Source: Limimaricola sp. G21655-S1 (lineage in GTDB: Bacteria; Pseudomonadota; Alphaproteobacteria; Rhodobacterales; Rhodobacteraceae). Taken from it: a stretch of DNA of 64,000 bases. Position 1 is the stretch's first letter. The number at the start of each line of letters is the position of its first letter. The notes under the pieces were generated by a model. The model was not told the DNA's origin. It saw nothing but the letters and a program-made list of their open reading frames with translations, and ran no database searches. The stretch spans positions 1 to 64,000 of the forward strand of contig NZ_JAPWGO010000001.1 in NCBI RefSeq assembly GCF_027213785.1, in the 5' to 3' direction. This document shows positions 48,066 to 58,089 of the stretch, one piece after another. The position numbers and the translations under genes are program-made.

Positions 48066-48305
48066 ATGTCGCTCCCGCTTTTCGTCCAGATCCGCTGCAA
48101 GCCCGGCACCACCTACAAGGTGGCCGACGCCATCGCGCTCAAGGAGATCCACTCCGAGCTCTACTCGACCTCGGGGGCGTTCGATTTGCTGGTGAAGATC
48201 TACGTGCCGGAGGGCGAGGATATCGGCATGTATCTCAACGAGCACCTGATGGGCATCGAAGGCATCGAGCGGACGCTGACGACGCAGACGTTCAGGGTGT
48301 TCTAG
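48066..48305 (+). CDS. Stand-alone Lrp/AsnC ligand-binding (RAM) domain protein
   Basis: This 79-residue protein is only the RAM domain of Lrp/AsnC regulators, without the DNA-binding helix-turn-helix: PLFVQIRCKPGTTYKVADAI, then LYSTSGAFDLLVKIYVPEGE and GIEGIERTLTTQTFRVF. Such proteins form oligomers that bind amino acids. It lies 8 bp after pncB and is likely co-transcribed with pncA-pncB, but no functional link is known. Confidence 0.88.
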   Translation: MSLPLFVQIRCKPGTTYKVADAIALKEIHSELYSTSGAFDLLVKIYVPEGEDIGMYLNEHLMGIEGIERTLTTQTFRVF

Positions 48306-48317
48306 GCCAAGGTCGAG

Positions 48318-48728
48318 CTAGGGGGCCTTCCTGAGCGCCTTCACTTCCCCCCGTTGCTTCTTTGCCTCCAGCCGCCGCCGCACAGAGCCTTTGGTCGGCT
48401 TGGTTGGTATCCGGCGCTTCGGGACCTCGGTCGCCTTGGCGATCAGCTCGGCCAGCCGCTCGCGGGCGATCTCGCGGTTGCGGGGCTGGTGGCGGGTGTC
48501 CTGCACGAAAATCACCACCGCGCCGTCATTGGTCCAGCGCCGCCCCGCCAGCCGCTTCAGCCGCCGCTTGACCGGGTCGGGCAGGTTGGGCGAGCGTTCC
48601 GCCTCGAAGCGCAGCTCCACGGCCGTGCTGACCTTGTTGACGTTCTGGCCGCCGGGGCCGGAGGCACGGGTGAACTGCTCGGTCAGCTCCCAATCCTCGA
48701 TCGTGATGCGGTCGTCGATCCTCAGCAT
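48318..48728 (-). CDS. arfB: Alternative ribosome-rescue factor (ArfB/YaeJ-type)
   Basis: This 136-residue release-factor-like protein has the GGQ motif in TRASGPGGQNVNKVSTAVEL. A basic tail follows (RRIPTKPTKGSVRRRLEAKK) that, in ArfB, enters the empty mRNA channel of stalled ribosomes. There is no stop-codon-recognition domain. GGAGG lies about 6 bases before the ATG. It converges on the RAM-domain gene with 12 bp between. The minus-strand short transcript unit lies upstream of it. Confidence 0.93.
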   Translation of the reverse strand: MLRIDDRITIEDWELTEQFTRASGPGGQNVNKVSTAVELRFEAERSPNLPDPVKRRLKRLAGRRWTNDGAVVIFVQDTRHQPRNREIARERLAELIAKATEVPKRRIPTKPTKGSVRRRLEAKKQRGEVKALRKAP

Positions 48729-48782
48729 GCCTGCCTCCAAAGCCCTGCGCCCCAGATAGCGCGGGGCCGCGCGACATACAAA

Positions 48783-48816
48783 AAGGGTCGTCCCCGGCGA
48801 ACTGGGAACGACCCTT
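48783..48816 (-). terminator. Intrinsic terminator of the short minus-strand transcript
   Basis: AAGGGTCGT pairs with ACGACCCTT (9 bp). A mismatch follows, then three more G-C pairs around an 8-base loop. On the minus strand the stem is followed by TTTGT, the normal polarity for termination before arfB. Confidence 0.7.
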
Positions 48817-48881
48817 CGAAGATCAGGAGGTGGGTCGGTTAGACCGTGATCCACCTGGGGGGTGTGCGCCCGAGGGCTGCC

Positions 48882-48938
48882 TCAGCCGCGCGCCTCCCAA
48901 GCTGTCCCGACACATTTCTCCAATACCCTTCTCGACAC
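48882..48938 (-). CDS. Possible 18-aa leader peptide with a perfect Shine-Dalgarno
   Basis: A GTG start is preceded, at a 7-base spacing, by AAAGGAGGTGATC (48941-48953). This is a 13-base match to the complement of the 16S rRNA tail, far stronger than any other ribosome-binding site in the window. The ORF reads MSRRVLEKCVGTAWEARG and then stops. It may be a leader peptide, a ribosome-stalling ORF or part of a small RNA. An overlapping ATG frame of 30 codons begins inside it (MCRDSLGG...). Translation is not shown. Confidence 0.4.
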   Translation of the reverse strand: MSRRVLEKCVGTAWEARG

Positions 48939-49071
48939 TGGATCACCTCCTTTCAGTTGGTTTCGCCTGATCCAAAGCTGGCATGGGAACGGCGATCGTC
49001 AAACAGAAATTTATGTGACATTACGCGGGGGAAGCTTGTGTGTTGCCAATCTTCGACAGCTGCGACGATTG

Positions 49072-49920
49072 TCATTCGGACAGCGCGTATTCCACGAACT
49101 CCGTGGTCTGGAAGAAGCGGAAATTGTCATCGGAGACCATGGTGAGCCGGATCCGGCCCAGATCGTCGCGCCAGACCGAGATCCCCTCGAGATTGTCATG
49201 CACCCCGACCGCGGTCTCGAGCAGCAGCTCCTCGCCCGTGCCGTCGGCCTCGAAGCGGCTCACCCGGCTGCGAAAGCCGATGCCGACGAAATCGCGTTCG
49301 AGAACGTAGAGCTTGCCGTCCGGGCCGAAATCGGCGCCGGTCACCAGAAAACTGTCGCGGCGCGGCAGGGTGAAGGGGACCGTCCAGCGCCCGTTCTTCC
49401 AGCGATAGACCGGGAACGGCGTGTCGAGCCGGCCCGAGCGTTCGGGGATCGTGTAGAGCGCGCCGGCGGCGTCCACCGCCAGCGCCTCGAGCGCGCTGTT
49501 GAGCTGCATCTTGCGGAACGCCTTGGGGCGCGGCAGCACTTCGGGGCCGTCGGGCCCGGTTTCCGAGCGCACCCGCGCCCGCGCCTCGAACGACACCCAG
49601 CGCCGCCCGTCGGCGCCGATCGCCAGCCCTTCGCTATCGGCCAGATGCCCGGTCATGATCCCCTCGCGGCCCGAGCGCAGCGGCTCCGAGCGCAGGATCT
49701 CGACGCCGGTGATCCGGCCCTCCGCGTCGCGGATGAAGCGTCCGTCGACGATCCAGGCCCGGTCGCTGATCGCGACGAAGCCGGTGCCGTCGGTCTCGAT
49801 CGCGGAAAAGCCCCCGGCTTCGTGCTCGCTCTCGGGCCAGACATGGCTGCCGATGTAGTCGGCATGCTGCTGCGACGGGGCCCCGCCGGAAAGCAGGGCC
49901 GCGAGGATCATCGCCTTCAT
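49072..49920 (-). CDS. Secreted esterase/phytase-like beta-propeller protein
   Basis: This 282-residue protein with a short signal-like N-terminus ([18 protein letters not shown]) has the esterase-like activity of phytase pattern: [20 protein letters not shown], then [20 protein letters not shown], then [20 protein letters not shown] and [20 protein letters not shown]. Repeated D-G turns fit a beta-propeller. It is likely periplasmic; the phosphate-ester substrate is unknown. It begins 4 bp after the mepA stop and is the last gene of a three-gene operon. Confidence 0.85.
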   Translation of the reverse strand: MKAMILAALLSGGAPSQQHADYIGSHVWPESEHEAGGFSAIETDGTGFVAISDRAWIVDGRFIRDAEGRITGVEILRSEPLRSGREGIMTGHLADSEGLAIGADGRRWVSFEARARVRSETGPDGPEVLPRPKAFRKMQLNSALEALAVDAAGALYTIPERSGRLDTPFPVYRWKNGRWTVPFTLPRRDSFLVTGADFGPDGKLYVLERDFVGIGFRSRVSRFEADGTGEELLLETAVGVHDNLEGISVWRDDLGRIRLTMVSDDNFRFFQTTEFVEYALSE

Positions 49921-49924
49921 CGGC

Positions 49925-50842
49925 TCAGTCGCTCGCCAGCACGGCGGCGCATTGGCCGGGCAGGTCGGCCATGGTGATCTCGCGCTTGGGCTCGGGCTCG
50001 GGCGCGTCGGGATCTGCCGGCGGGGCCGGCTTGGGGTTCAGGATGTTGGCCTGCCATTCGCGCGCCTCGGCGCAGCCATCGCCCGGCGGCGGCGGGTCTT
50101 GGGCTTCGCAGGCCGTGTCGCCGGGCAGACAGTCCAGCCGGATGTGGAAATGAGTGTTGTGCCCGTACCAGGGCCGGACCTTGTTGAGCCAGGCCCGGTC
50201 GCCGGTCTCGGCGTCGCACATCGCCACCTTGGCACCCGGAAAGATGAAGATCCGCGCGGTGCGCGGGTCCGAGGCCGCGGCCTTCACGAGCGCCATGTGC
50301 TGCGGCGTCCAGTTGGCGTTGGTATAGGCCCCGCCCCGCGCCTGCATGTCGGTGGACGAGATCGCCTCGCGCTCGGCCACCGACAGGTCCAACCGGTCGG
50401 CGCGGCGCAACCAGACGTCGATGTCGATCCCGGTCTGGTGGCTGGCATGGCCGGTGAGCATCGGGCCGCCGCGTGGCTGGCTCATGTCGCCCACATAGAT
50501 GCCCTTCCAGCCCGGCAGGGCGGCGGCGGCGCGCGACAGGTCCTGCACGAAATCGATGGTTTCGGGCTGCGCCCAGTTGCGGTTGCGCGACAGCCGCATC
50601 GCCTGCCAGGTCGGGCCGGTCTCGGCCAGCCGCGCGCCACCGGCCTGACAGCCCTTGGAATAGAAGCCGATCGATTCGGGCCGCTGCGCCGAGGCCGTCG
50701 GGACGTGGCCGAAGAGTTGCTTGGCGACGCGGGTGTCGTTGGAATTCTGCGACGACACCACGGCGCGGGGTGCCGGGGGCTCGCTTTCGCAGGCGGCGAG
50801 AATGCCCAGACCCAGCAGGGCGGCGGCGAGGGGGCGGATCAT
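49925..50842 (-). CDS. mepA: Penicillin-insensitive murein endopeptidase
   Basis: This 305-residue lipoprotein (lipobox in [16 protein letters not shown]) is a LAS-type metallopeptidase that cuts D-Ala-mDAP cross-links. The zinc motif [16 protein letters not shown] and the C-terminal [16 protein letters not shown] hold the ligands. Six or more Cys, some near the C-terminus ([11 protein letters not shown]), suggest disulfides. A Pro/Glu-rich segment ([20 protein letters not shown]) follows. The ATG overlaps the stop of the upstream transporter (ATGA). Confidence 0.95.
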   Translation of the reverse strand: MIRPLAAALLGLGILAACESEPPAPRAVVSSQNSNDTRVAKQLFGHVPTASAQRPESIGFYSKGCQAGGARLAETGPTWQAMRLSRNRNWAQPETIDFVQDLSRAAAALPGWKGIYVGDMSQPRGGPMLTGHASHQTGIDIDVWLRRADRLDLSVAEREAISSTDMQARGGAYTNANWTPQHMALVKAAASDPRTARIFIFPGAKVAMCDAETGDRAWLNKVRPWYGHNTHFHIRLDCLPGDTACEAQDPPPPGDGCAEAREWQANILNPKPAPPADPDAPEPEPKREITMADLPGQCAAVLASD

Positions 50843-52200
50843 GCTGCTCGATCTCCGTTCTTGTTGACCCATCCTAGCAGAAACAGCCCCAGCGCGAACA
50901 GGGCGATCACCGGCAGAAGCCCGGCGCGCACCGATCCGCTCATCCAGGTGGCGAAGGTGATCGCCATGGGCGCGAGAAAGGCGGTGGCGCGGCCCGACAG
51001 CGCGAAGAGCCCGAAGGCCTCGGTGGCGCGCGCCGGGTCGGCATGGCGCACCATCAGGCTGCGCGAGGCCGAGTAGAGCGCGCCGCCGGCACCGCCGATC
51101 AGCGCGCCACAGACATAGAACAGGATATCGGGAAGCCGCGAGCCGGGCGGCAGGGCAAGCCCGAACAGGCTGTCGCGGGTCATCGAGACGACCAGCACCG
51201 AAACCGCGATCAGGATCCAGATCGCGGCCCGGATCACCGGCTTGGGCCCGAGCCGGGCATCCGCCAGGCCGCCGGCGAAGGTGAGGATCGCCGCCGAGAT
51301 GGCGCCGATGATGCCGAACACGCCGATCTGGATCACCGACCAGTCCAGCACCAGCGTCGCATAGAGCCCGCCGAAGGCGTACACGGCGGCCAGCGCATCG
51401 CGGTAGAGCATCGAGGCGCCGAGGAACGCCGCGAGGCTGGGTCTGCGGGCCACGTCGCGCAGCGTCTCCCACAGCCGCGCGGCGACATTGCGTGCGGTCA
51501 CGCGGGTGCGCGCCACCGGGCCCGCGTCGCGCACCCAGGCGAAGAAGGGGATGATGAACACCGCGTACCACAGCGCGATCACCGGCCCGACGGCGCGGGT
51601 GCCCTCGCGTGCCTCCGCGTCGAGGCCGAAGACGGGCGGCGTGCCCAGGAGCGTCACGCCGGCGTCGTTCTCGGCCAGAAACAGCAGCATCAGGATCAGC
51701 GATGCCACCCCGCCCCAATAACCCAGCGCCGCGCCCGAGCCCGAAATCCGGCCGATCGTCGGCCCGGTGGCGAGCGAAGGCAGCAGCGCGTTGTTGACGT
51801 TGGTGGCCGATTCGGCGGCGACGAAGCCCGCGAAGAACAGCACCAGAGCCGGGATCAGCATCGATCCGTCCGGCGTCAGCACCCAAAGCCCCGCCGCGCA
51901 GGCCACGGTGATCACCGAGAAGGCGGCGATCCATGGCATCCGCCGCCCCGAAGCATCGGCCAAGGCGCCCAGAACCGGCGCGGTGAAGGCGATGAACAGG
52001 CCGGCAAGGGTCTGGCCCATGCCCCAGAGCGACTGTGCCGCCGCATCGGCCTCGGCGGGGCCCATCCCCTCGCGGGCAAAGCGCGCGGTGGCGACGGCGG
52101 CGAAATAGGGACCGAAGATGAAGGTCAGGCCCAGCGTCGCATAGGGCTGCTGCGCGAGGTCGAAGATCATCCAGCCCCAGATCCGCTTCTTCGTCGCCAT
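50839..52200 (-). CDS. UMF1-family MFS transporter (Atg22-like)
   Basis: This 453-residue protein has about twelve membrane segments. It opens KKRIWGWMIFDLAQQPYATL and continues FIAFTAPVLGALADASGRRM (the MFS loop 2-3 motif), then GYWGGVASLILMLLFLAEND. The N-terminal FDLA-Q--Y motif is typical of the Atg22/UMF1 group, whose bacterial substrates are unknown. It is the first gene of an operon with mepA and the phytase-like protein, so a link to peptidoglycan or amino-acid recycling is possible but inferred. Confidence 0.88.
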   Translation of the reverse strand: MATKKRIWGWMIFDLAQQPYATLGLTFIFGPYFAAVATARFAREGMGPAEADAAAQSLWGMGQTLAGLFIAFTAPVLGALADASGRRMPWIAAFSVITVACAAGLWVLTPDGSMLIPALVLFFAGFVAAESATNVNNALLPSLATGPTIGRISGSGAALGYWGGVASLILMLLFLAENDAGVTLLGTPPVFGLDAEAREGTRAVGPVIALWYAVFIIPFFAWVRDAGPVARTRVTARNVAARLWETLRDVARRPSLAAFLGASMLYRDALAAVYAFGGLYATLVLDWSVIQIGVFGIIGAISAAILTFAGGLADARLGPKPVIRAAIWILIAVSVLVVSMTRDSLFGLALPPGSRLPDILFYVCGALIGGAGGALYSASRSLMVRHADPARATEAFGLFALSGRATAFLAPMAITFATWMSGSVRAGLLPVIALFALGLFLLGWVNKNGDRAA

Positions 52201-52516
52201 GCCGGTCCCCTTGCGCCTGTCGCGGCGGATCTGACAGGGCGGCGGGGGCGGGGGCAAGCGCGGCGGGCCCCACGCGGCGCATCGCCGTCCGAGCGCGGCC
52301 CGAACGCCGCGTCGGGGGCAGGGGGGATGCACGTGAGCCCGCTTGCCGGAGGCAAGGCGCGGGCGTAGATTCGAACCGCGCGCGACAGGATCGGAAAGAC
52401 CCCCGCGCGCCCTGCCAGGATCACCGCCCTGACCGTTTCGTCAGGCAACCTTGATTTGAATCGGGACGATCCGTCCGGCCTGTCGCCGGACGGTCCTTTC
52501 AACCTACGAGACCATC
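52201..52516. other. Intergenic region with a hairpin leader
   Basis: This 316 bp stretch lies between two divergent genes. The plus-strand part has an 8-bp hairpin, CCGTCCGG-cctgtcg-CCGGACGG (52471-52493), followed by TCCTTTC, 24 bp before the small basic protein. This could be an attenuator or the end of a short transcript. No other gene-like feature was found. Confidence 0.35.
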
Positions 52517-52648
52517 ATGGGAAAAGGCGATCACAGACGCAGCAATCGCGAAGCGAAGAAACCCAAGCAGGACAAGCCGAAGGCGCCGGCCACGGCGCAT
52601 TCCGGCGCGGTCAAGCCGCTTTCGCTCGGGGAGAAGAAGGGCCGCTGA
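52517..52648 (+). CDS. Small basic conserved protein, 43 aa
   Basis: This 43-residue, Lys/Arg-rich protein begins MGKGDHRRSNREAKKPKQDK and ends SLGEKKGR. The composition suggests RNA or ribosome association or disorder. I recall similarly short proteins of this pattern annotated as hypothetical in alphaproteobacteria, but cannot verify that. The ribosome-binding site is weak (ACGAGA), with a hairpin just upstream. A GC-rich hairpin follows the stop. Frame and stop are clear; function is unknown. Confidence 0.7.
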   Translation: MGKGDHRRSNREAKKPKQDKPKAPATAHSGAVKPLSLGEKKGR

Positions 52649-52656
52649 GCGGTCCG

Positions 52657-52684
52657 ACGGGGCGGGCGCGGCGCGCCCGCCCGT
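52657..52684. terminator. Bidirectional hairpin terminator
   Basis: ACGGGGCGGGCGCG pairs with GCGCGCCCGCCCGT with a single bulged G, giving a very stable stem between two converging genes (the small basic protein and the thioesterase-like gene). No T-tract is present. Confidence 0.6.
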
Positions 52685-52690
52685 GGCCGA

Positions 52691-53263
52691 TCAGGCGGCC
52701 ATGACCTCGGTCGCGGGATCGGCATCCGCCATCGGCGGCCAGGGCCGCTCTGCCTCTGCGCGCACCCAGTCGGCGATCCAGTCGGGCATCGGCGGCGAGG
52801 CGGGATCCTGGCCCAGCGCCTCCATCAGCCGCGCCGGGTTCACCACGCCGCCGCGCTTGCGGTCGGTGATCGCCAGGCGCACCAAGGCGTGGCTGGTGCA
52901 TTCGCCGTCGCCGCGGAACATGCCCTGCTCGGTATAGACGTAGCGGTCGTCCCAGCAGACGGCGCGCGAGCGCATCGTGAGCCGCGCGAAGCCTTGGACC
53001 CGGCGGCGGTAGCGCACCGAGACGCCGGCCACCGCCATGCCCCAGCCCTGCCGTCTCAGCGCGCCGATCACGCCGATCCGCTGCGACAGCGGCATCCGGC
53101 CGAGATCGAACAGCGACAGCGTGCGGCCGTTGTTCAGCTCGTTCCAGAAGTCGAGATCCCACGGCATCACGACGTGGCGGCTCTCATGAGTGCCGGTGAT
53201 CGGCAGGGGTGCGTCGTTGCGGTGGCGCCAGAACTGCCAGAACATTCGGACGAAGGGATACAT
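52691..53263 (-). CDS. Hotdog-fold thioesterase-like protein (THEM6/4HBT type)
   Basis: This 190-residue protein contains ESRHVVMPWDLDFWNELNNG, the acidic Asp-x-Asp helix start of 4-hydroxybenzoyl-CoA thioesterases, then VIGALRRQGWGMAVAGVSVR and RFRGDG-like motif residues (YTEQGMFRGDGECTSHALVR). The layout matches the THEM6/thioesterase-like group. The substrate is probably an acyl-CoA. There is no signal peptide. Its 5' end is divergent from yggT, separated by a short promoter region. Confidence 0.85.
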   Translation of the reverse strand: MYPFVRMFWQFWRHRNDAPLPITGTHESRHVVMPWDLDFWNELNNGRTLSLFDLGRMPLSQRIGVIGALRRQGWGMAVAGVSVRYRRRVQGFARLTMRSRAVCWDDRYVYTEQGMFRGDGECTSHALVRLAITDRKRGGVVNPARLMEALGQDPASPPMPDWIADWVRAEAERPWPPMADADPATEVMAA

Positions 53264-53429
53264 GCGGGACTCCGGGACCTGGATCGCCGCGCAGGTTGCT
53301 TGGAGGTGACGCGAAGGTCAACGGGTGACGCGGGGGTCACGACGACGCAGCCACGGCCTTCGGGATTGCTCTTGGGGGCTTCGCTCCTTACCTGTCTTGG
53401 CGACCCGAGACAGCCCGAACGGACCGCCC

Positions 53430-53717
53430 ATGACCTCGCTCTTCCAGATCCTGATGTTGATTCTCGACATCGCGACCTTCTTCATCTTCGCGCATTTCAT
53501 CATGAGCTGGCTGATCAGCTTCCAGGTGCTGAACCTGCGCCAGCCGCTGGTGGCGCAGATCTGGGACGGGCTGACCCGCCTGCTGGAGCCGCTCTACGCG
53601 CCGGTCCGGCGGATGCTGCCGCAGATGGGCGGGCTCGACCTCGCGCCGCTCGTCGTGCTGGTCGGCATCTACGCGCTCGAGATCGTGCTGCGGAACAACG
53701 CGGCGCTGTTCTATTGA
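53430..53717 (+). CDS. YggT-family membrane protein
   Basis: This 95-residue protein has two hydrophobic segments: an N-terminal ILMLILDIATFFIFAHFIMS and a C-terminal APLVVLVGIYALEIVL. The conserved loop TRLLEPLYAPVRRMLPQMGG is typical of YggT. The family has been linked to osmotic stress and cell division. The start is MTSLFQIL. Repeat sequence follows the stop, then recQ. Confidence 0.9.
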   Translation: MTSLFQILMLILDIATFFIFAHFIMSWLISFQVLNLRQPLVAQIWDGLTRLLEPLYAPVRRMLPQMGGLDLAPLVVLVGIYALEIVLRNNAALFY

Positions 53718-53741
53718 AGGCCTGCCCCGGCCCTCAGCGTC

Positions 53742-53768
53742 GAGATTGCGTATTTTCAGAACAAAGTA
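53742..53768 (+). repeat. GCGTATTT intergenic repeat, single arm (AACAAAG variant)
   Basis: GAGATTGCGTATTTTCAGAA continues CAAAGTA. It begins 25 bp after the yggT stop and reads in the same direction as yggT. Confidence 0.55.
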
Positions 53769-53824
53769 ACCATACGCCACGCCTCATGGGAGGCGTGGTC
53801 TCGCCCGAGCCGAGGTAATGCCCG

Positions 53825-55873
<2,049 letters not shown>

Positions 55874-55952
55874 GCCGCCGCAAGCCCCCAGAATCGTGGA
55901 CAGGATGGCGAGCCGCGTGCCACCATCGGGCGAATGCGATGGGAGGTTCGCG

Positions 55953-56516
55953 ATGACCGGCACCACCGTGGCCAGCGTGATCTGGCACAGGCTCGACCGT
56001 GACGGCACCGACCGCTGCCGTCTTGCCCGGCTCGATGCGGGTTGGCTGATCATGGGCCATGCGCGCTGGGACGAGGCGGGCCGGGGGGTCGCGCTCGATT
56101 ACGCGATCCGCTGCGATGCGGGCTGGTCCTGCCTCTCCGCCGATGTCACCGGCCTGCGCGGCGAGAGCCCTGTGGCCTACCGGATCACCCGCACGTCCGA
56201 GGGCTTCGCGCTCGAGGGGCAGGACCCGGTGCCGGCCTGCGATCTCGATCTCGGCTTCACCCCGGCCTGGATGCTGGTGCCGCTGAACCGGCTCGACCTG
56301 CCCGAGGCGCGGCCCCGCCCGATCGAGACGGCGCGGCTTCACGCCGCCGATGGCGGTCGATTGGAGCCGCTCGGCCACAGCTTCTGTCGGGTGCGGGGCG
56401 GCATGGACCACGCGATTCCCGCGTTGGGCCGCGATGCCCGGATCGCGTTGCACGAAACCGGATTCGTCACCGATGATCCGGGGCTGTGGCATGGCACGGT
56501 GACGCTGGAGAGCTAG
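55953..56516 (+). CDS. Putative glycolipid-binding protein (PF06475-like)
   Basis: This 187-residue protein follows the pattern of the putative glycolipid-binding family: VIWHRLDRDGTDRCRLARLD, then ALDYAIRCDAGWSCLSADVT, then ACDLDLGFTPAWMLVPLNRL and the C-terminal FVTDDPGLWHGTVTLES. Family members are beta-rich and cytoplasmic. GGGAGG lies 6 bases before the ATG. Function unknown; it lies between recQ and the molybdenum hydroxylase genes, all on the plus strand. Confidence 0.82.
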   Translation: MTGTTVASVIWHRLDRDGTDRCRLARLDAGWLIMGHARWDEAGRGVALDYAIRCDAGWSCLSADVTGLRGESPVAYRITRTSEGFALEGQDPVPACDLDLGFTPAWMLVPLNRLDLPEARPRPIETARLHAADGGRLEPLGHSFCRVRGGMDHAIPALGRDARIALHETGFVTDDPGLWHGTVTLES

Positions 56517-56596
56517 GCCGGAATACCAAGCGGGAACTGCCTCGCATCGGCGCCGGTTGGAACCGTGTTCTCCGACCGGCCCGAAGGATCTCCCCC

Positions 56597-57109
56597 ATGC
56601 AATTTCAGCTCGACGTCAATGGCGAGCGCCACGCGCTCGACCTCGACACCCGTACCTCGCTGCTTGACGCGCTGCGCGATCATCTCGGTCTCACCGGGTC
56701 GAAGAAGGGCTGCGATCATGGCCAGTGCGGGGCCTGCACCGTCATGGTCAATGGCCGCCGCATCAATTCCTGCCTGACGCTGGCCTGCATGCATGAGGGT
56801 GACGAGATCACCACCATCGAGGGTCTCGGCCGGCCCGACGACCTCTCGCCCCTGCAACGGGCCTTCGTCGAGCATGACGGCTATCAATGCGGCTATTGCA
56901 CGCCCGGGCAGATCTGTTCGGCCACGGCGATGATCGAAGAGATCAAGGCCGGCTGGCCGAGCAACGTCACAGACGATCTGGAGGCGCAGGTCGAGGCCTC
57001 GATCGAGGAGATCTCCGAGCGGATGAGCGGCAATCTGTGCCGCTGCTCCTGCTATCCGGGCATCGTCGATGCGATCCGGCAGGTCGCGAGAGAGGAGGCA
57101 CGGGCATGA
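56597..57109 (+). CDS. Molybdenum hydroxylase [2Fe-2S] subunit (PaoA-type)
   Basis: This 170-residue electron-transfer subunit has two [2Fe-2S] sites. The plant-type site is in [20 protein letters not shown], with a further Cys in INSCLTL. The second site is in [20 protein letters not shown] and [19 protein letters not shown]. There is no Tat signal, unlike E. coli PaoA, so this complex should be cytoplasmic. The next gene's ATG overlaps its stop. Substrate unknown; aldehydes or heterocycles are typical. Confidence 0.93.
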   Translation: MQFQLDVNGERHALDLDTRTSLLDALRDHLGLTGSKKGCDHGQCGACTVMVNGRRINSCLTLACMHEGDEITTIEGLGRPDDLSPLQRAFVEHDGYQCGYCTPGQICSATAMIEEIKAGWPSNVTDDLEAQVEASIEEISERMSGNLCRCSCYPGIVDAIRQVAREEARA

Positions 57110-58089
57110 GAGCCTTCGACTATGTCCGCGCGGGGGACACCGCCGAAGCGTTGCGCGAGGCGGGCGGCGCAGAAACCCGCTTCATCGCCGGCGGCACCAA
57201 TCTTCTGGACCTGATGAAGCTGGAGGTGATGGCGCCGGGCAAGCTCGTCGACATCAACCGGCTCGATCTGGGCGGTATCGAGGCGACCGGGGAGGGCGGG
57301 CTCAGGATCGGCGCGCTGGTCACCAATTCCGACCTTGCCGCCGATGCGCGGGTGCGCCGCGACTGGCCGGTGCTGAGCCGGGCGCTGCTCGCGGGGGCCA
57401 GCGGCCAGCTCAGGAACAAGGCCACGACCGGGGGCAACCTGCTGCAACGCACGCGCTGCTACTATTTCTATGACCGGGGCGAGCCCTGCAACAAGCGCGA
57501 GCCCGGTTCGGGCTGCGCCGCGAGGGACGGCATGAACCGCATCCTCGCGATTCTAGGCACCTCCGAGCACTGCATCGCCACGCATCCCTCCGACATGGCC
57601 GTGGCGATGCGCGCGCTGGGCGCGCGGGTGGAGGTCGAGGGGCAGGGCGGCGCCCGCGAGATCGCGCTCGAGGATTTCTACCGCCTGCCGGGCGACACCC
57701 CGCATATCGAGACGGTGCTGGAGCCGGGCCAGCTGATCACCGCCGTGATCCTGCCGCCGCCGGCCGGGGGGCGGCAGATCTACCGCAAGGTCCGCGACCG
57801 TTCCTCCTATGCCTTCGCGCTGGTGTCCGTCGCCGCCGTGGTGGCGGTCGAGAACGGTCGCATCGCCAAGGCGCAGCTGGCCTTCGGTGGTCTTGGCCCG
57901 ATGCCGTGGCGCGACGCGGATGTCGAGGATGCCCTTGTCGGTGAAACGCCCTCGGCCGCCCTGTTCGACCGCGCCGCCGACATTCTTCTGGCCGAGGCCA
58001 AGGGCCATGGCGGCAATGACTTCAAGATCCCGCTGACACGGCGCACCCTCGCCGCCGTACTGACCCAGGCGACGGAGGCCGATCAATGA
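57106..58089 (+). CDS. Molybdenum hydroxylase FAD subunit with [4Fe-4S] insert (PaoB-type)
   Basis: This 327-residue CO-dehydrogenase-type flavoprotein has an FAD-binding loop in [19 protein letters not shown] and a second flavin motif in [40 protein letters not shown] and [20 protein letters not shown] match the extra Cys-rich region that holds a [4Fe-4S] cluster in PaoB. The C-terminal domain begins [20 protein letters not shown]. It overlaps both neighbours by 4 bp, fixing subunit order and stoichiometry. Confidence 0.93.
   Translation: MRAFDYVRAGDTAEALREAGGAETRFIAGGTNLLDLMKLEVMAPGKLVDINRLDLGGIEATGEGGLRIGALVTNSDLAADARVRRDWPVLSRALLAGASGQLRNKATTGGNLLQRTRCYYFYDRGEPCNKREPGSGCAARDGMNRILAILGTSEHCIATHPSDMAVAMRALGARVEVEGQGGAREIALEDFYRLPGDTPHIETVLEPGQLITAVILPPPAGGRQIYRKVRDRSSYAFALVSVAAVVAVENGRIAKAQLAFGGLGPMPWRDADVEDALVGETPSAALFDRAADILLAEAKGHGGNDFKIPLTRRTLAAVLTQATEADQ

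Larger units (their letters stand above)
48729..49071. other. Gap holding a short minus-strand transcript unit
   Basis: This 343 bp stretch lies between arfB and the phytase-like gene. On the minus strand it holds a TTGACG box (about 48996-49001), a perfect Shine-Dalgarno sequence with an 18-codon ORF, and a hairpin with a T-run at 48783. Together these outline a discrete transcript of roughly 200 bases. No other gene is apparent. Confidence 0.45.

Noticed and set aside
48941-48956. GGATCACCTCCTTTC on the plus strand looks like the 3' end of 16S rRNA
   Set aside because: No rRNA sequence precedes it. The motif is better explained as the complement of a strong Shine-Dalgarno on the minus strand.
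52362-52376. AGATTCGAACC resembles a tRNA T-loop
   Set aside because: No acceptor, D or anticodon stems can be folded around it, so it is a chance match.
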